Assembly: GCA_014529385.2 (NCBI GenBank)
Contig: CM043942.1
Location: 31,150,969 to 31,214,968 of the forward strand
Source of the DNA: Adiantum capillus-veneris
Lineage: Eukaryota > Streptophyta > Polypodiopsida > Polypodiales > Pteridaceae
Direction of reading: 5' to 3'
DNA length: 64,000 bases
The notes beneath the pieces were generated by a model. That model was not told the origin of the DNA and did not search any database. It saw only the letters and a program-made list of their open reading frames with translations. The first letter of the stretch is position 1. Each line of letters begins with the position of its first letter. Below are positions 46,090 through 55,712 of the stretch, piece by piece. Made by a program: the position numbers and the translations under genes.

Positions 46090-48006
46090 AACCTATTATG
46101 ATGCAGATGTACATGATGTACTTGATGAGGAAAGGTCTGAAAATGAGCAGGCTAAAGATAAGCGAAAATGATTGGTGCATACATTGCGTGATAGTAAATT
46201 GGATGCACCTTTGTCTAGTCACACTCGTTCAGGCTCTTGCCATGCATCTTATGCATCGGATTGTTATGCTTTGGTTGTGTCTAGCTTACACGATGTTGAG
46301 GAACCTCTATCTTCTCATGAAGCACAGAGTTTAGAAAATTGTGGCTACCATTCAATTAGAACATGATGCACTTATAGAAAATGACACATGGACTTTATGA
46401 GATTTGCCTCCTAGCAAAAAGGCCATTGGTATGAAGTGGGTTTACAAGTTGAAACGCAAACCGGATGGTGAGATTGATCGCTATAAGGCTCGACTTGTTG
46501 CAAAGGGTTATGCACATCAAAATGGCATTAATTATGAGGAAACTTTTTCTCCCACTTGTTGTATGACGGTGCATTTTCTATGTGATTTGGTAGCTCATTT
46601 TGGTTGGGATGTACATCAATCAGACAATGTTACTGCTTTCTTGAATGGTGACATATTTGAGGAAGTTTATGTAACGCAATCTCGTGGTTTTGTCAAGAAA
46701 GGACAAGAGGATAAAGTGTGCAAATGTAACAAAGCTTTGTATGGGTTGAAGCAATCTCCTCGTGCTTGGTATGAGAATGTTGAAACTCGTTTGGTCAAAC
46801 GAGGCTTTTGTAAAAGTCCAACAGAAAGCACATTTGTATGTAAAGCGTGAGGGTGATTTACTTCTCATTCTGCTTTTTTATGTAGATGATTTGTTGTGAA
46901 TCACTGACCAAATGAGAGACAAATTTCTGAATTTCAGGTTGATTTGAATGCTACTTTCAAGATGAAAGATTTGGGATTGTTGCATCATTACTTGGGTATA
47001 CAGTTTAAGCAGTGTGATGGTGGTATTGCCTTGTGTTAAAAAAGTTACATAGAGACATTTCTATGTAAGTTTGGACTTGAGGATTGAAAACCTATTGCCA
47101 CTCCCATGGAAACAGGTTTGAAATTGAGTCTTCATGATGCTGGTGATCCTGCAGATGTCACTCTTTACCAAATTGCTATTGGATGCCTCATTTATGTATG
47201 CAGCACGAGGCCGGATATTCAGTTTGCAGTCTCACAGGTCAGCAAATTTATGCATAGCCCGAGGTGTAAGCATTGATAGGATCTCAGGAGGATTTTCGGC
47301 TACTTGAGTGGCACTTTACATCTTGGCTTGTTTTATCCCAAGCGGGGATCATTTCTGCCAGACTTACATTTATGTATGCAACACGAGGCCGGATACTCAG
47401 TTTGCAATCTCACAGGTTAGAAGATTTATGCATAGCTCAGGCTCTAAGCATTGGTAGGTTGTCAAGAGGATTTTCTGCTACTTGAGTGGCATTTTACATA
47501 TTGGCTTGTTTTATCCCAAGGGGGGATCATTTCCACCAGACTTACATGCTTTTTTGGACTCAAATTGGGCTGGTTGTTTTGACACACGAGTGTCCACAAG
47601 TGGTTTTTGTTTCATGCTTGGTAGCTCATGCATATCATGGTTGAGCAAGAAGCATACTACTATAGCCACTTCCAATTGTGAGGCTAAAAACAGGGTAGTT
47701 TTCATAGCTATGGTTGAGTGTGGATGGCTTAGACACCTTATGGTTGATTTCGGTATGGACAGGACACTGCCAACACTATCTACACTGACAGACATAGCGC
47801 ATTGGCAGTTGCGAGGAACCCAATTTTTCATGCTTGCATTTGAGGTGCATTACCACTATGTCAGGGAGAGGCTCTCAACGGGAGAGATCAGCTTGGCTTA
47901 TGTGCCAACACAGGACAACCTTGCAGATCTTTTCACAAAGGCATTGTCTTGTGAGAAGTTCGAAGCTTTCCGCAAAGCTTTGGGCTTACTCCCCTTTGTG
48001 GATTGA
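46090..48006 (+). pseudogene. Reverse transcriptase and RNase H of copia-4
   Basis: Linker, then KKAIGMKWVYKLKRKPDGEIDRYKARLVAKGYAHQNGINYEETFSP, WDVHQSDNVTAFLNGDIFEEVYV, ALYGLKQSPRAWYENVE. The catalytic motif is near FYVDDLL* (about 46878), followed by a stop. RNase H at 47482-48006: FLDSNWAGCFDTRVSTSGFCFML, NCEAKNRVVFIAMVECGWL, ALAV-like text reduced to IAHWQL, YVPTQDNLADLFTKALSCEKFEAF. A 178-bp direct duplication (47191-47368 and 47369-47547) repeats YVCSTRPDIQFAVSQ-type text. Confidence 0.85.
47191..47547 (+). repeat. 178-bp tandem duplication inside copia-4 RT/RNase H junction
   Basis: TTTATGTATGCAGCACGAGG...CCAGACTTACA appears twice head to tail. The copies differ at many positions (for example CAGCAAATTT against AGAAGATTT), so the duplication is old. 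Confidence 0.9.
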
Positions 48007-48082
48007 TCATGTCCTCAGGGCATGGCACTTCCCTTTACTCTATGTGCCAGCTCTCGTTCACCGCATCACTCTAGGGAAGACT

Positions 48083-48288
48083 TGTTACCATATTCCTGTG
48101 GTAGTTATGTATGTGAATACACTTAGGACCACCAGGGCATTTTTCCCCTCTTTAGGAGGTTTTTTCCCCCGTGCATTGTATATACACCCATCATTCTAGG
48201 GCTATCTATCTTTTCCATAGCACACTAAGTAAAACACTCTCGATTGTGTGCCATGAGCTTCCTTCATCTTCTCCAAGCTATGTGTGTT
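48083..48288 (+). repeat. 3' LTR of copia-4
   Basis: TGTTACCATATTCCTGTGG..., 206 bp, similar to 43133-43335 throughout, including the TCTTTAGGAGGTTTT and TCATTCTAGGG words. Preceded by AGGGAAGAC as a weak polypurine tract. Confidence 0.85.
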
Positions 48289-48841
48289 TTCCTGCAATCC
48301 TAATTCCAACACAATTCAATATCATGTCATATATAGCCTCTACACTAAATTTGGGCATGAATGGGCAAGTTTTGGTCATTATAGACCTCCTTTTCCAAAT
48401 TCAAGTGCCAAAAACACCCTTTATGACCTTGGGCACATGAATACTTGTCCAAATTCAATTTTGAACACATCAAAGTGGTGCACACATCATGAGCAAGCTA
48501 GACATCCAGTCTGAGCCCAAAAAAGCCAACCTATATATCATACGCGTATGATGTCTAGACCCCTTAATTTGACATGCTGAAGTGTTTTTGAGATTTCCAG
48601 TGTCTTTATCACATCTTTATTAGCTTACCAACAAATTTTCATTACATTTGGATATCATTTGATATATTTTTACCCATTTGGTGGAAACCTAGGTATACAA
48701 ACCCCATTCATGGCTTTTGATATCCAATTACAAGCTCAAATCCAATTCTGATGCTATAGGCACCATACACATGCTATGGACATCCTATCATATGAGTTTC
48801 AAGCTGATTGTAGACAAAAGACACGTATGATGTCCCAAAGT

Positions 48842-49122
48842 TTCAAACTGACAATCTGAGGTGGTTTTGACCTATCCAATGCTCTTATCACATGCTCATG
48901 AGTCCTTACCACAAGCTTCAGGTCATTTGAACCCCATATACCCAATTATAGCCATACTACCATTTCAAAGTCTGAAAAGTATCAAACTGACAATCGGAGG
49001 TGGTTTTGACCTATCCAATGCTCTTATCACATGCTCATGAGTCCTTACCACAAGCTTTAGGTCATTTGAACCCCATATACCCCAATTATAGCCATACTAC
49101 CATTTCAATTATAAGCTCTTTT
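48842..49122 (+). repeat. 140-bp tandem duplication in the palindrome array
   Basis: TCAAACTGACAATCTGAGGTGG...CATTTCAAAGTCTGAAAAG is repeated from 48982 with few changes. It lengthens one palindrome interval to 441 bp. Confidence 0.9.
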
Positions 49123-49145
49123 CAAAGTCTGAAAAGAGCTTATAA
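49109..49145. other. Perfect hairpin, 16-bp arms
   Basis: TTATAAGCTCTTTTCA, five-base loop AAGTC, TGAAAAGAGCTTATAA. It formed where the second 140-bp copy diverges; the arms are perfectly complementary. Confidence 0.9.
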
Positions 49146-49445
49146 GACAAAATCTTGCTCATCACATGTTCAAATCCTATTCCAGGACTATATATGTGAT
49201 GTACATGCTATAAGCTATGCATATGTCAAATCTCATCACATTTAGAGCACATAGACATCATATACGTATGATGTATCACATCATAAAAGCAACATCCAAA
49301 TACCCTTTTATCAACTTGCATAGCATCCTTAGGCCCTAATTAGCTTGTGATTCAATTTTGAAATCATTTGGATAGCTAGAAGCTGATCAATTTCCATATT
49401 TAGTAACATATGCTAACTTTTGGACTTGGAGTGCATGCAAGATCA

Positions 49446-50890
49446 ATGGAAGCCGATAAATCACTAGTAAAGAAGAAAAAGGCTCACCTTGAAAGATATC
49501 ATTGCAGCGACAGAGCCCTTCACATTTCCCAATGAAACATTGAAACCGACAAAAGCATGGATGGACGAAACAACTCTAGAAGCGGAGGGCATAAAGCTGT
49601 ACCAAGGGATATTCCAGGATCCACAAGGCAATACAATGGATGTGCTGATAATTCCAAGGGAACTCATTGAATATGAAATTAAATAAGGCATCAGTAATCA
49701 CCTAGAAAGGGTGGATCTACATGGATATTTTACATCTATGCCGGTAGGTGTTGGCTTTCAAAGAGTCTATGAGTTGACTACCACAATAAAAAAAGATGGC
49801 AAAGAAGTCATCACCACACTTGACGGAGAAAGTAAAGATGTGACAATTACACCTCAACTCATAACAGATTCTTTGGGGTTAAACAATGATGTTCAATTAG
49901 GGAAAGAAGATATGTGATGGAGGTGTACTCTCAAAAGAAAACCAACCCAATTTTTGAAGACATGGTGGACACAAAAGCTATTAGAATTTGCAAATTGTAC
50001 AACCAATTCTCCCATATCTGCAAGAAAAGGCCAAAAAGTACACTACACCCCCTCATGCCATTGCCACCACCTTCAGTTGGGCGCTGAGAAGCAGTGTACT
50101 AAAGGATGTGAACTATGCTGAGTATATACATGAACATGTAGTGGGCTTGGGAGATGATAAACCCAAATACATTGGTAGAGTAGAAATATTAACCAAAATT
50201 TCATATGAAGCTATCGGAGCAAGAGGAGAGTGGCCAGACCCATCACCTCAGAATGAATGGCTAAGGCTTAAAGAGGATGCAGAAGAGGAACCACCAATGG
50301 AACCTCCTATCTCGACAAGACTTAGAAGAAAGGTGAAGACAATGCAAGACGAAAAGAGGAAAGATCCACCAAAGGAGAAAGGAAGACTGTAATGCCCAGG
50401 GAAGAGAAACCAAAAGAGACCATGAGTCAAAAGGCGGCCTGCATCAAGAGGCTGATCGAGCAATTCAAAGCTGAGCGGGCACTAAAGGGTGATTTTTAGG
50501 AGTATTGGGTGCCAAACCCAAAGAAATGGGTGGCAATTCTTAATGACCCTTAGAGGATCAATTTGATCACTTTATTTGAGCATATGAAGAGTCCAAGAGG
50601 GTGATAGAACAACAAAATCTAGAGCCTTTCACTACTACTAAGGAAGTCCAAGATAATAAGAGGAAGCTATAAGAGCAGCGCTTGAAGCATAGGGAGAAGG
50701 GGAAAAAGAGTCCAAAGAGGAGATAGGTAGTACAACACCACTAGCATCTCCCCTAGGATACACCCAACAACCTCCAAGCCCAAAGTCCTCAACATCCCAA
50801 CAAAAGGATTTGCCAAAGAAGAAATCAGAGGCTCAGACAACGTCGAAGGACAAAGAAAAAACAAACGTTGCAACTATGATGATCTCCTCA
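49446..50890 (+). pseudogene. Retroelement ORF related to block A (plant-transposon-protein-like)
   Basis: ATG at 49446 (MEADKSLVKKKKAHL), a frameshift near 49489, then KDIIAATEPFTFPNETLKPTKAWMDETTLEAEGIKLYQGIFQDP. Next is VGFQRVYELTTTIKKDGKE, TLDGESKDVTITPQLITDSLGLNNDVQLG, ILPYLQEKAKKYTTPPHAIATTFSWALR, HVVGLGDDKPKYIGRVEILTKISYEAIGARGEWPDP and a basic/acidic tail to about 50890. The blocks correspond in order to the minus-strand ORF at 17322-16496. The pattern suggests the plant group Transposase_32, by eye only. It follows a palindrome array and precedes an LTR. Three or more shifts or stops. Confidence 0.6.
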
Positions 50891-50898
50891 AAGCTCTA

Positions 50899-51815
50899 TG
50901 TTAACTGAGTCAACGTCAATTACCAAAAACCACTAAAGAATGAAGACGTACAAATGCACATCGAGGATGAATATAAAGAAGCAATGAAGATTGAAATTAC
51001 ACATTTTTTACATTTTCCAAAATGGCCATGTATTGTAAATTCTCGATTTATTTCAAGACATTATAATATTTTTAATGTGTTACGGACTCAATGGGAGTTC
51101 CAAGATGTAAAGAACAGTCAATTAGTGTACGTAGGTTGTAGATTCAGTAAGTGGTGTAGCCCTAAAGGCCTTGGGCACCCGGACATTGCATATTTTTCCC
51201 CTAGGTATATAAGGTAGTGTGTAAAAGAAATTAGGGATCTCAAGCTCATTGGTTGAGACCACTCTTTGGTGAGAGCTCATGAGGTGTGTGGCTATGGAAT
51301 CCTTGAGTTTCTCCTTGCTCATGTGACCTGGTTAACACTAATCAATGCCAGATTCTCTTTCATTATGCCTCTCTTATACTTCTTGTGATTGCTAATGATG
51401 CTTTAATTAGCTAGATCGTAATTAATTAGTGGTTCATCCCTCTCTAATCTTGTGTGATTTCCCTATTTTTCTTGTGTGTGCATGTAGGTTCGATTGGAGT
51501 GTGGTGCTCGATAGATCTATGTGTGTGTGCTTGTGATTAGTATGCTGCATTATAGGATTAGTGTTGTGTGCATCTTGGAATCGTTAGTGTGTGTGATTGG
51601 GTTGATTAGAGGTGAAGAGAAGTGGATGTGGAGATGGCCATTGTGGCTTAGCTCCTCCATAGGCCAAGAAGCTTACCTCATAGAGACACCATTCGTGCTG
51701 CCATGATTAGCTCACTAATCGTGTGAGTGTTTCCATGCCCTAGCCGGGTAGCTCATCTATTCGGATTGATAATTTTGTTGGTCATTGGAGCTATGCAATG
51801 ATGGTACCCCCAACA
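50899..51815 (+). repeat. LTR (first of a direct pair)
   Basis: TGTTAACTGAGTCAACGTCA... to CCCCAACA, 917 bp. The first 320 bp or so matches 54691-55010 closely, including the CCTTGGGC and TATA (GGTATATAAGG, about 51204) region. Beyond that the two copies diverge, but both end with a CCCAACA/CCCACA terminus and ATTTGG. A primer-site-like TGGCACCAGTGCTGAGGA follows. Confidence 0.8.
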
Positions 51816-51817
51816 TT

Positions 51818-51835
51818 TGGCACCAGTGCTGAGGA
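51818..51835 (+). other. Primer binding site
   Basis: TGGCACCAGTGCTGAGGA, two bases after the LTR end, same class as those at 12657 (minus) and 28205. Confidence 0.75.
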
Positions 51836-52474
51836 CGACGGCCTACGCTAGTGTAATTGTGGCATAATCGGATGTGTTTCCTCACTATTTTCTTCACTAA
51901 TTTCACTTGTGTGTTTATGGTTTTGTGGAGTTTGGATATGTGTGCATGAAGCAATGTGTTCATTTTTCCCTACTTGTCACCATATCTTGCCAATTGTGTG
52001 CCTACACACTCTAATTTCACACTAACCCCTTGCTAACTTCACTGATTTTTGCTAACTTACACACTAATTTTCTACTAAGGATTGGAGCTTTCAACTGTTC
52101 AATCGATCTCCTTTGGAAAGGTAAACATGGTGGTATTCTCAATCTCCCTAGAATCTAAACATGTGTAGAGATGCCATGGTGATGCTATGATAAGCTATGC
52201 GAATTACAACATGTCTATGCTATGCTAATTAACAGTATGTATATGTTATGATATGCTATGCTAATTACAACATGTTGATGCTATGTTATGCTATGAAATT
52301 TTTTGAAATGTTCATTTTCATGCCGTCGTAATGCCAAAATTTTTCAGATTTGGAGGCGTATGGAATTGACAAGTTCAATTGCTAATTGTTGAATGTACAT
52401 TGCTAATTATGTGCCTAATTGATCTAATTGCATGCTTGGAATTAGAGCTGATCTCTTCAGATAGCTGATTCCAG
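51836..52474. other. Leader fragment with CTATGCTAATTACAACATG minisatellite
   Basis: Non-coding. Around 52180-52300 a loose repeat of TATGCTATGCTAATTACAACATGT words occurs several times. No palindrome of the kind seen in the other leaders. The leader of the left LTR seems cut off by the minus-strand LTR at 52475. Confidence 0.6.
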
Positions 52475-52945
52475 TGTTAGAATTTCCAACTATTGGAAGT
52501 CGTCAATTCAATCGGTGAAATTGGAATGGAATATAGAAACTGAGCTGGAATAGTCAACTGAACTAAAATACTCTACTGGAACTAGAAACAGACTGAATGA
52601 CTGGAAAAGTGTTTTAGGTTTAGATTCAGAGTTTAAGAAGAACGAATACAAGGTATCACAGACTGAAGCCCCAATTGACTATTGTAGTAATGATTACATA
52701 GTAGAATTACAAATGAGGAGATTGAAACTTAAGACAGCTTCGAAGACTAGAAACCAAGAGACTAGAAGTAAGAAGTCAAAGAGTACAAGCAACCCAAAGT
52801 ATAATCAATCCGATTACAATTTACTGGGTCCTATTTATAGCCTCTTGAGGTTACTGTGGTAACCGCCATGGTAATTACTTGTTGGTCCATTGTTCGGCTT
52901 CTAGGAGACAATCCCTGCCTGTTGAGACTATCTCTTCCATCTACA
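52475..52945 (-). repeat. Minus-strand LTR with TATA box, PPT and primer site
   Basis: The minus strand starts TGTAGATGGAAGAG and ends AAATTCTAACA, 471 bp. A TATA box GGCTATAAATAGGACC lies at about 52828-52843. Directly upstream (plus 52946-52962) is AAGAAAGGAGGGAAGGA, a clear polypurine tract. Directly downstream is CTGGAATCAGC, similar to the initiator-Met primer site. No second copy is present in the window, so it is a lone LTR shared by flanking internal parts. Confidence 0.6.
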
Positions 52946-53169
52946 TCCTTCCCTCCTTTCTTGAATTTTGGTAAGACTCCAAAATTTCTGGAAAAAAATC
53001 ACCGTCTGATCCTTCTGAGGTGTTGAGGAACCTCTTTGCCTGCTTGCTGGGTTGGCTGATGTTCCTCATGATAGTACTCTTCTGAAGTTGCTAAGTCTCC
53101 TAGTATTGCTAGCTTTATACCATACTTCATGCTCGTTGAGTGTTTGACACCCCTATAGTTGTAATTCCA

Positions 53170-54690
53170 TGGGTGTCCAGCCAAAGAAATTCCAACACCT
53201 TACTGGAAAAATCCACCGTGTGATTCTGAGAATGGCTGGAAAAATACATCATCGGATCCTGAGATGGAACTACCCAATATCCTTCCACTAAACCCACTTC
53301 CTCTTGCCCTTCGGTCGTGTTGGTGTTTCAGAAGTCTCAGTGCTAGCATTGTCCTTCTAGATAAGTCTGTAAATGGCCTCCTGATCAAGCTGATCCCGCC
53401 TTTCTATAGTCATTTCTACTTCATAAGGCGTGAGAGGATGATAGGATTTGGTGTCGAGATCATAGAGCGTGCATTTGCCTTTTGTTAGACGAGTTCTAGC
53501 CAATTTGTGACAATGCGAAGCTGTATGGATCCATCCTTCTAGAAGAGGCTGATTTGTTTGAATTCTAGCTTCAAAGAGAATCTCAGCCATCTCTCTGTAC
53601 TGTGGTCCTAGGCCTGGTTTAGCCGTAACATCCTTTTTAGGGATTTTAGAGGACTCCACAATAAGTTGCAGCAGCTGTTTTGTGATCTTGGCGAGACCTC
53701 TAAGCTGGATTTTCCATTGTCCCATACACAGATTAATTCTCTGTATCTCCTCCTTTAGTTCCCCAGGATCATTTAATTGAAGAGCATCATTGAGCAGTGT
53801 TTGCGAGGTTTTCCATTTGATAGTGGATCGCTCATACCAATCCCGAAGATCATCAGTAATATGTAGTATGTGAGCCGATCTACTGGTTCTAGATGTTGAG
53901 GATACAGTGCTGGGAAAAACCTAGGCAACTCAACTTCCCTGGCTGGTAAAGCATACAGTAGGACTAGAGAATCGGGTACAAATTCCAAAAAATTGAGGAC
54001 AGCCTGATTCTCCTTCTACATCATCTTTCTAGTTACTTTGACCAGCTGAAACAGTCTTTGGAGAGCAGTTGCTTGTTCTCCCACTGTCATTTGAGTTGAA
54101 GGCCCCTTACTGGTGGTAGCCTGATCTTCAAGAATAGCTTGTACCCTCTGATCCAGAACTCTCCTAGCAATTTTCATTTGTAGTAAAACTTCTTTTAATT
54201 GACCTCTGACGTCCTTCATACATTTATAGGTTGGCCTATTCCCCAACAGGAGCTCTAATTCGATGGCTAGGGAATGATAGTATGCAGTAGACTGCCGCTA
54301 CCAGTGTGGATTAGCTATTTTTTCATTAGAGTTTAGTACCCATTCAGGTACTCTTTCTAGCAATTGAATTCTTCTAGGATGCTCAGGTAGTTGGCACACC
54401 TCTTGGTCATGGAAAGCAGATGATTTCCAATGTTTGACCATTTCTCTGGCATCGACATACAGTCCTGAAATCGTTCAAGATCAGACAAAAGAACATCATC
54501 CTCCAGATACATCTTGGTTATAGGAGCTTGCTGATGTCTTAGTCTCTTGTTCAGTGTGATGAGCTTTAATGAATGTTGCTCATCACCTTTTAGAACCTCA
54601 GTCACAGCTTTTCCTTTCCCTTTCTCATCCGTACTGTGTTGTGACTGGTGCACTGGTGAATTCCCAGTGTTGTTGGGTTGTTGATCTCCA
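53170..54690 (-). pseudogene. Decayed minus-strand ORF upstream of that LTR
   Basis: Blocks: SQHSTDEKGKGKAVTEVLKGDEQHSLKLI...LSDLERFQDCMSMPEKWSNIGNHLL (54653-54357), NRPTYKCMKDVRGQLKEVLLQMKIARRVLDQRVQAILEDQ (54246-54016), QWKIQLRGLAKITKQLLQLIVESSKIPK...ARTRLTKGKCTLYDLDTKSYHPLTPYEVEMTIERRDQLDQEAIYRL (53725-53357). I do not recognise a family. It is helical, charged, with possible coiled coils, and sits just upstream (minus sense) of a polypurine tract and LTR. It is cut at its start by the LTR at 54691. It could instead be read as an antisense additional ORF of the plus-strand element, a known arrangement in plant gypsy elements. Confidence 0.5.
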
Positions 54691-55692
54691 TGTTAACTGA
54701 GTCAACGTCAGTTAACAAAAGCTGCTAAAGACTGAAGACGTACGGATGCACATCGAAGATGAAAGTGAAGAAGCAGTAAAGATTGGAGTTACACATTTTC
54801 CCAAAATGGTCACGTATTATAAATTCCCAATTTATTTCAAGCATTGTAATATTTTAATGTGTTACAAGGTCAACAGGAGTTCCAAGTTGTAAGGAACAGG
54901 TCAGTTACTGTACCTAGGTTGCATATACAGTAAGTGTGGAGTCTCAAAGGTCTTGGGCGTCGGACATTACACATTTTAGACCTTGGCTAAGGTATAAAAG
55001 CCAACTTTGTAAAGATTTTATTAAGTTTTTGGATAAGAAATACACAGCGTGAGCTAACGGTGCTCACTTCTCTCCTTCTCGTGCTTCCTACTCTCTCCCC
55101 GGTTGTCACATTGCGAATGCGTTTGTTGCATTGCAACCGCAGGTAAGAGCTCTACGCATTGACGTAAGCCATTCACAGTATTTCGTAGTTTTTGGCGTTG
55201 CCAACCCGTGGCCTAATTTCATCATAAATAGTAATTTACATGTTTAAATCAAAAACTAAGTATAGGCGGGGTATTGGGACATCATCGCTAAGCATTTATA
55301 TGCATTCTGGGTTGAAAACGACTAGGTCAAAAATCCACTGCTGTTAATAATCGTGATTTTGGAACTTGACCTAAAGTGGGGTTTGAGGCCATAGGCATGT
55401 GTGCTTAGGTCTTATAAACTTTTCCTAGAAGTTTCGTTACGTTTGGATGTCATTTGATGTTGTAACGGATGTGAATTGTTTGTCGATGAGCGATTGGCTC
55501 TTGGTGATTTCAGTCACTTGAGTGTAGCTTGAGTTAGATGCGAGTTGTTAGTTGTTTTCCAAGAGATTGACAACCTCTTGTAGCCTCTATGCACTAGTTG
55601 AGTCAGCTTCGTCCCATGGTTTGAAAAATTAATTGTGGTTCTGGCTAATGCTGCAATAAGATAAGATAGTGAGGTTAGACATGCGTCCCACA
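54691..55692 (+). repeat. LTR (second of a direct pair)
   Basis: TGTTAACTGAGTCAACGTCAGTTAACA: its first 27 bases form a perfect hairpin with 10-bp arms. TATA-like GGTATAAAAGCC at about 54990. It ends CCCACA, followed by TTTGGAAACGTTGTCGAGGA. About 1,002 bp, paired with 50899-51815. Its downstream side has a primer-site-like sequence and a leader, so it also serves as the 5' LTR of the element entering gag at 63,878. Confidence 0.8.
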
Positions 55693-55694
55693 TT

Positions 55695-55712
55695 TGGAAA
55701 CGTTGTCGAGGA
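55695..55712 (+). other. Degenerate primer binding site
   Basis: TGGAAACGTTGTCGAGGA matches 13 of 18 positions of the TGGCGCCGTTGCCGGGGA type site, two bases after an LTR end. Confidence 0.65.

Larger units (their letters stand above)
43133..48288 (+). mobile_element. Copia-4 inserted in the palindrome array
   Basis: Two short LTRs, degenerate primer site, decayed gag, protease, integrase, RT and RNase H. Protein text is closest within the window to copia-2 (gag start MADNNINVFKM against MASNNDLFGML), so the two are the same lineage. It carries more stops than copia-2, an N-terminal integrase deletion and a 178-bp tandem duplication. Confidence 0.9.
42790..49274 (+). repeat. Palindrome array P2 (right part), split by copia-4
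   Basis: Palindromes of the ACATCATACGCGTATGATGT type at 42790-42809, 43065-43084, [copia-4], 48535-48554, 48814-48833 (left arm decayed) and 49255-49274. Spacing is 275 and 279; removing copia-4 (about 5.15 kb) makes the interrupted interval about 310; removing a 140-bp local duplication makes the last about 300. The array precedes the ORF at 49,446, again a leader-like position. Confidence 0.8.

Noticed and set aside
55343-55364. Eighth P3 palindrome in the LTR (GTTAATAATCGTGATTTTGG)
   Set aside because: Only the left arm matches, and it is about 1 kb away from the array; kept out of the count.
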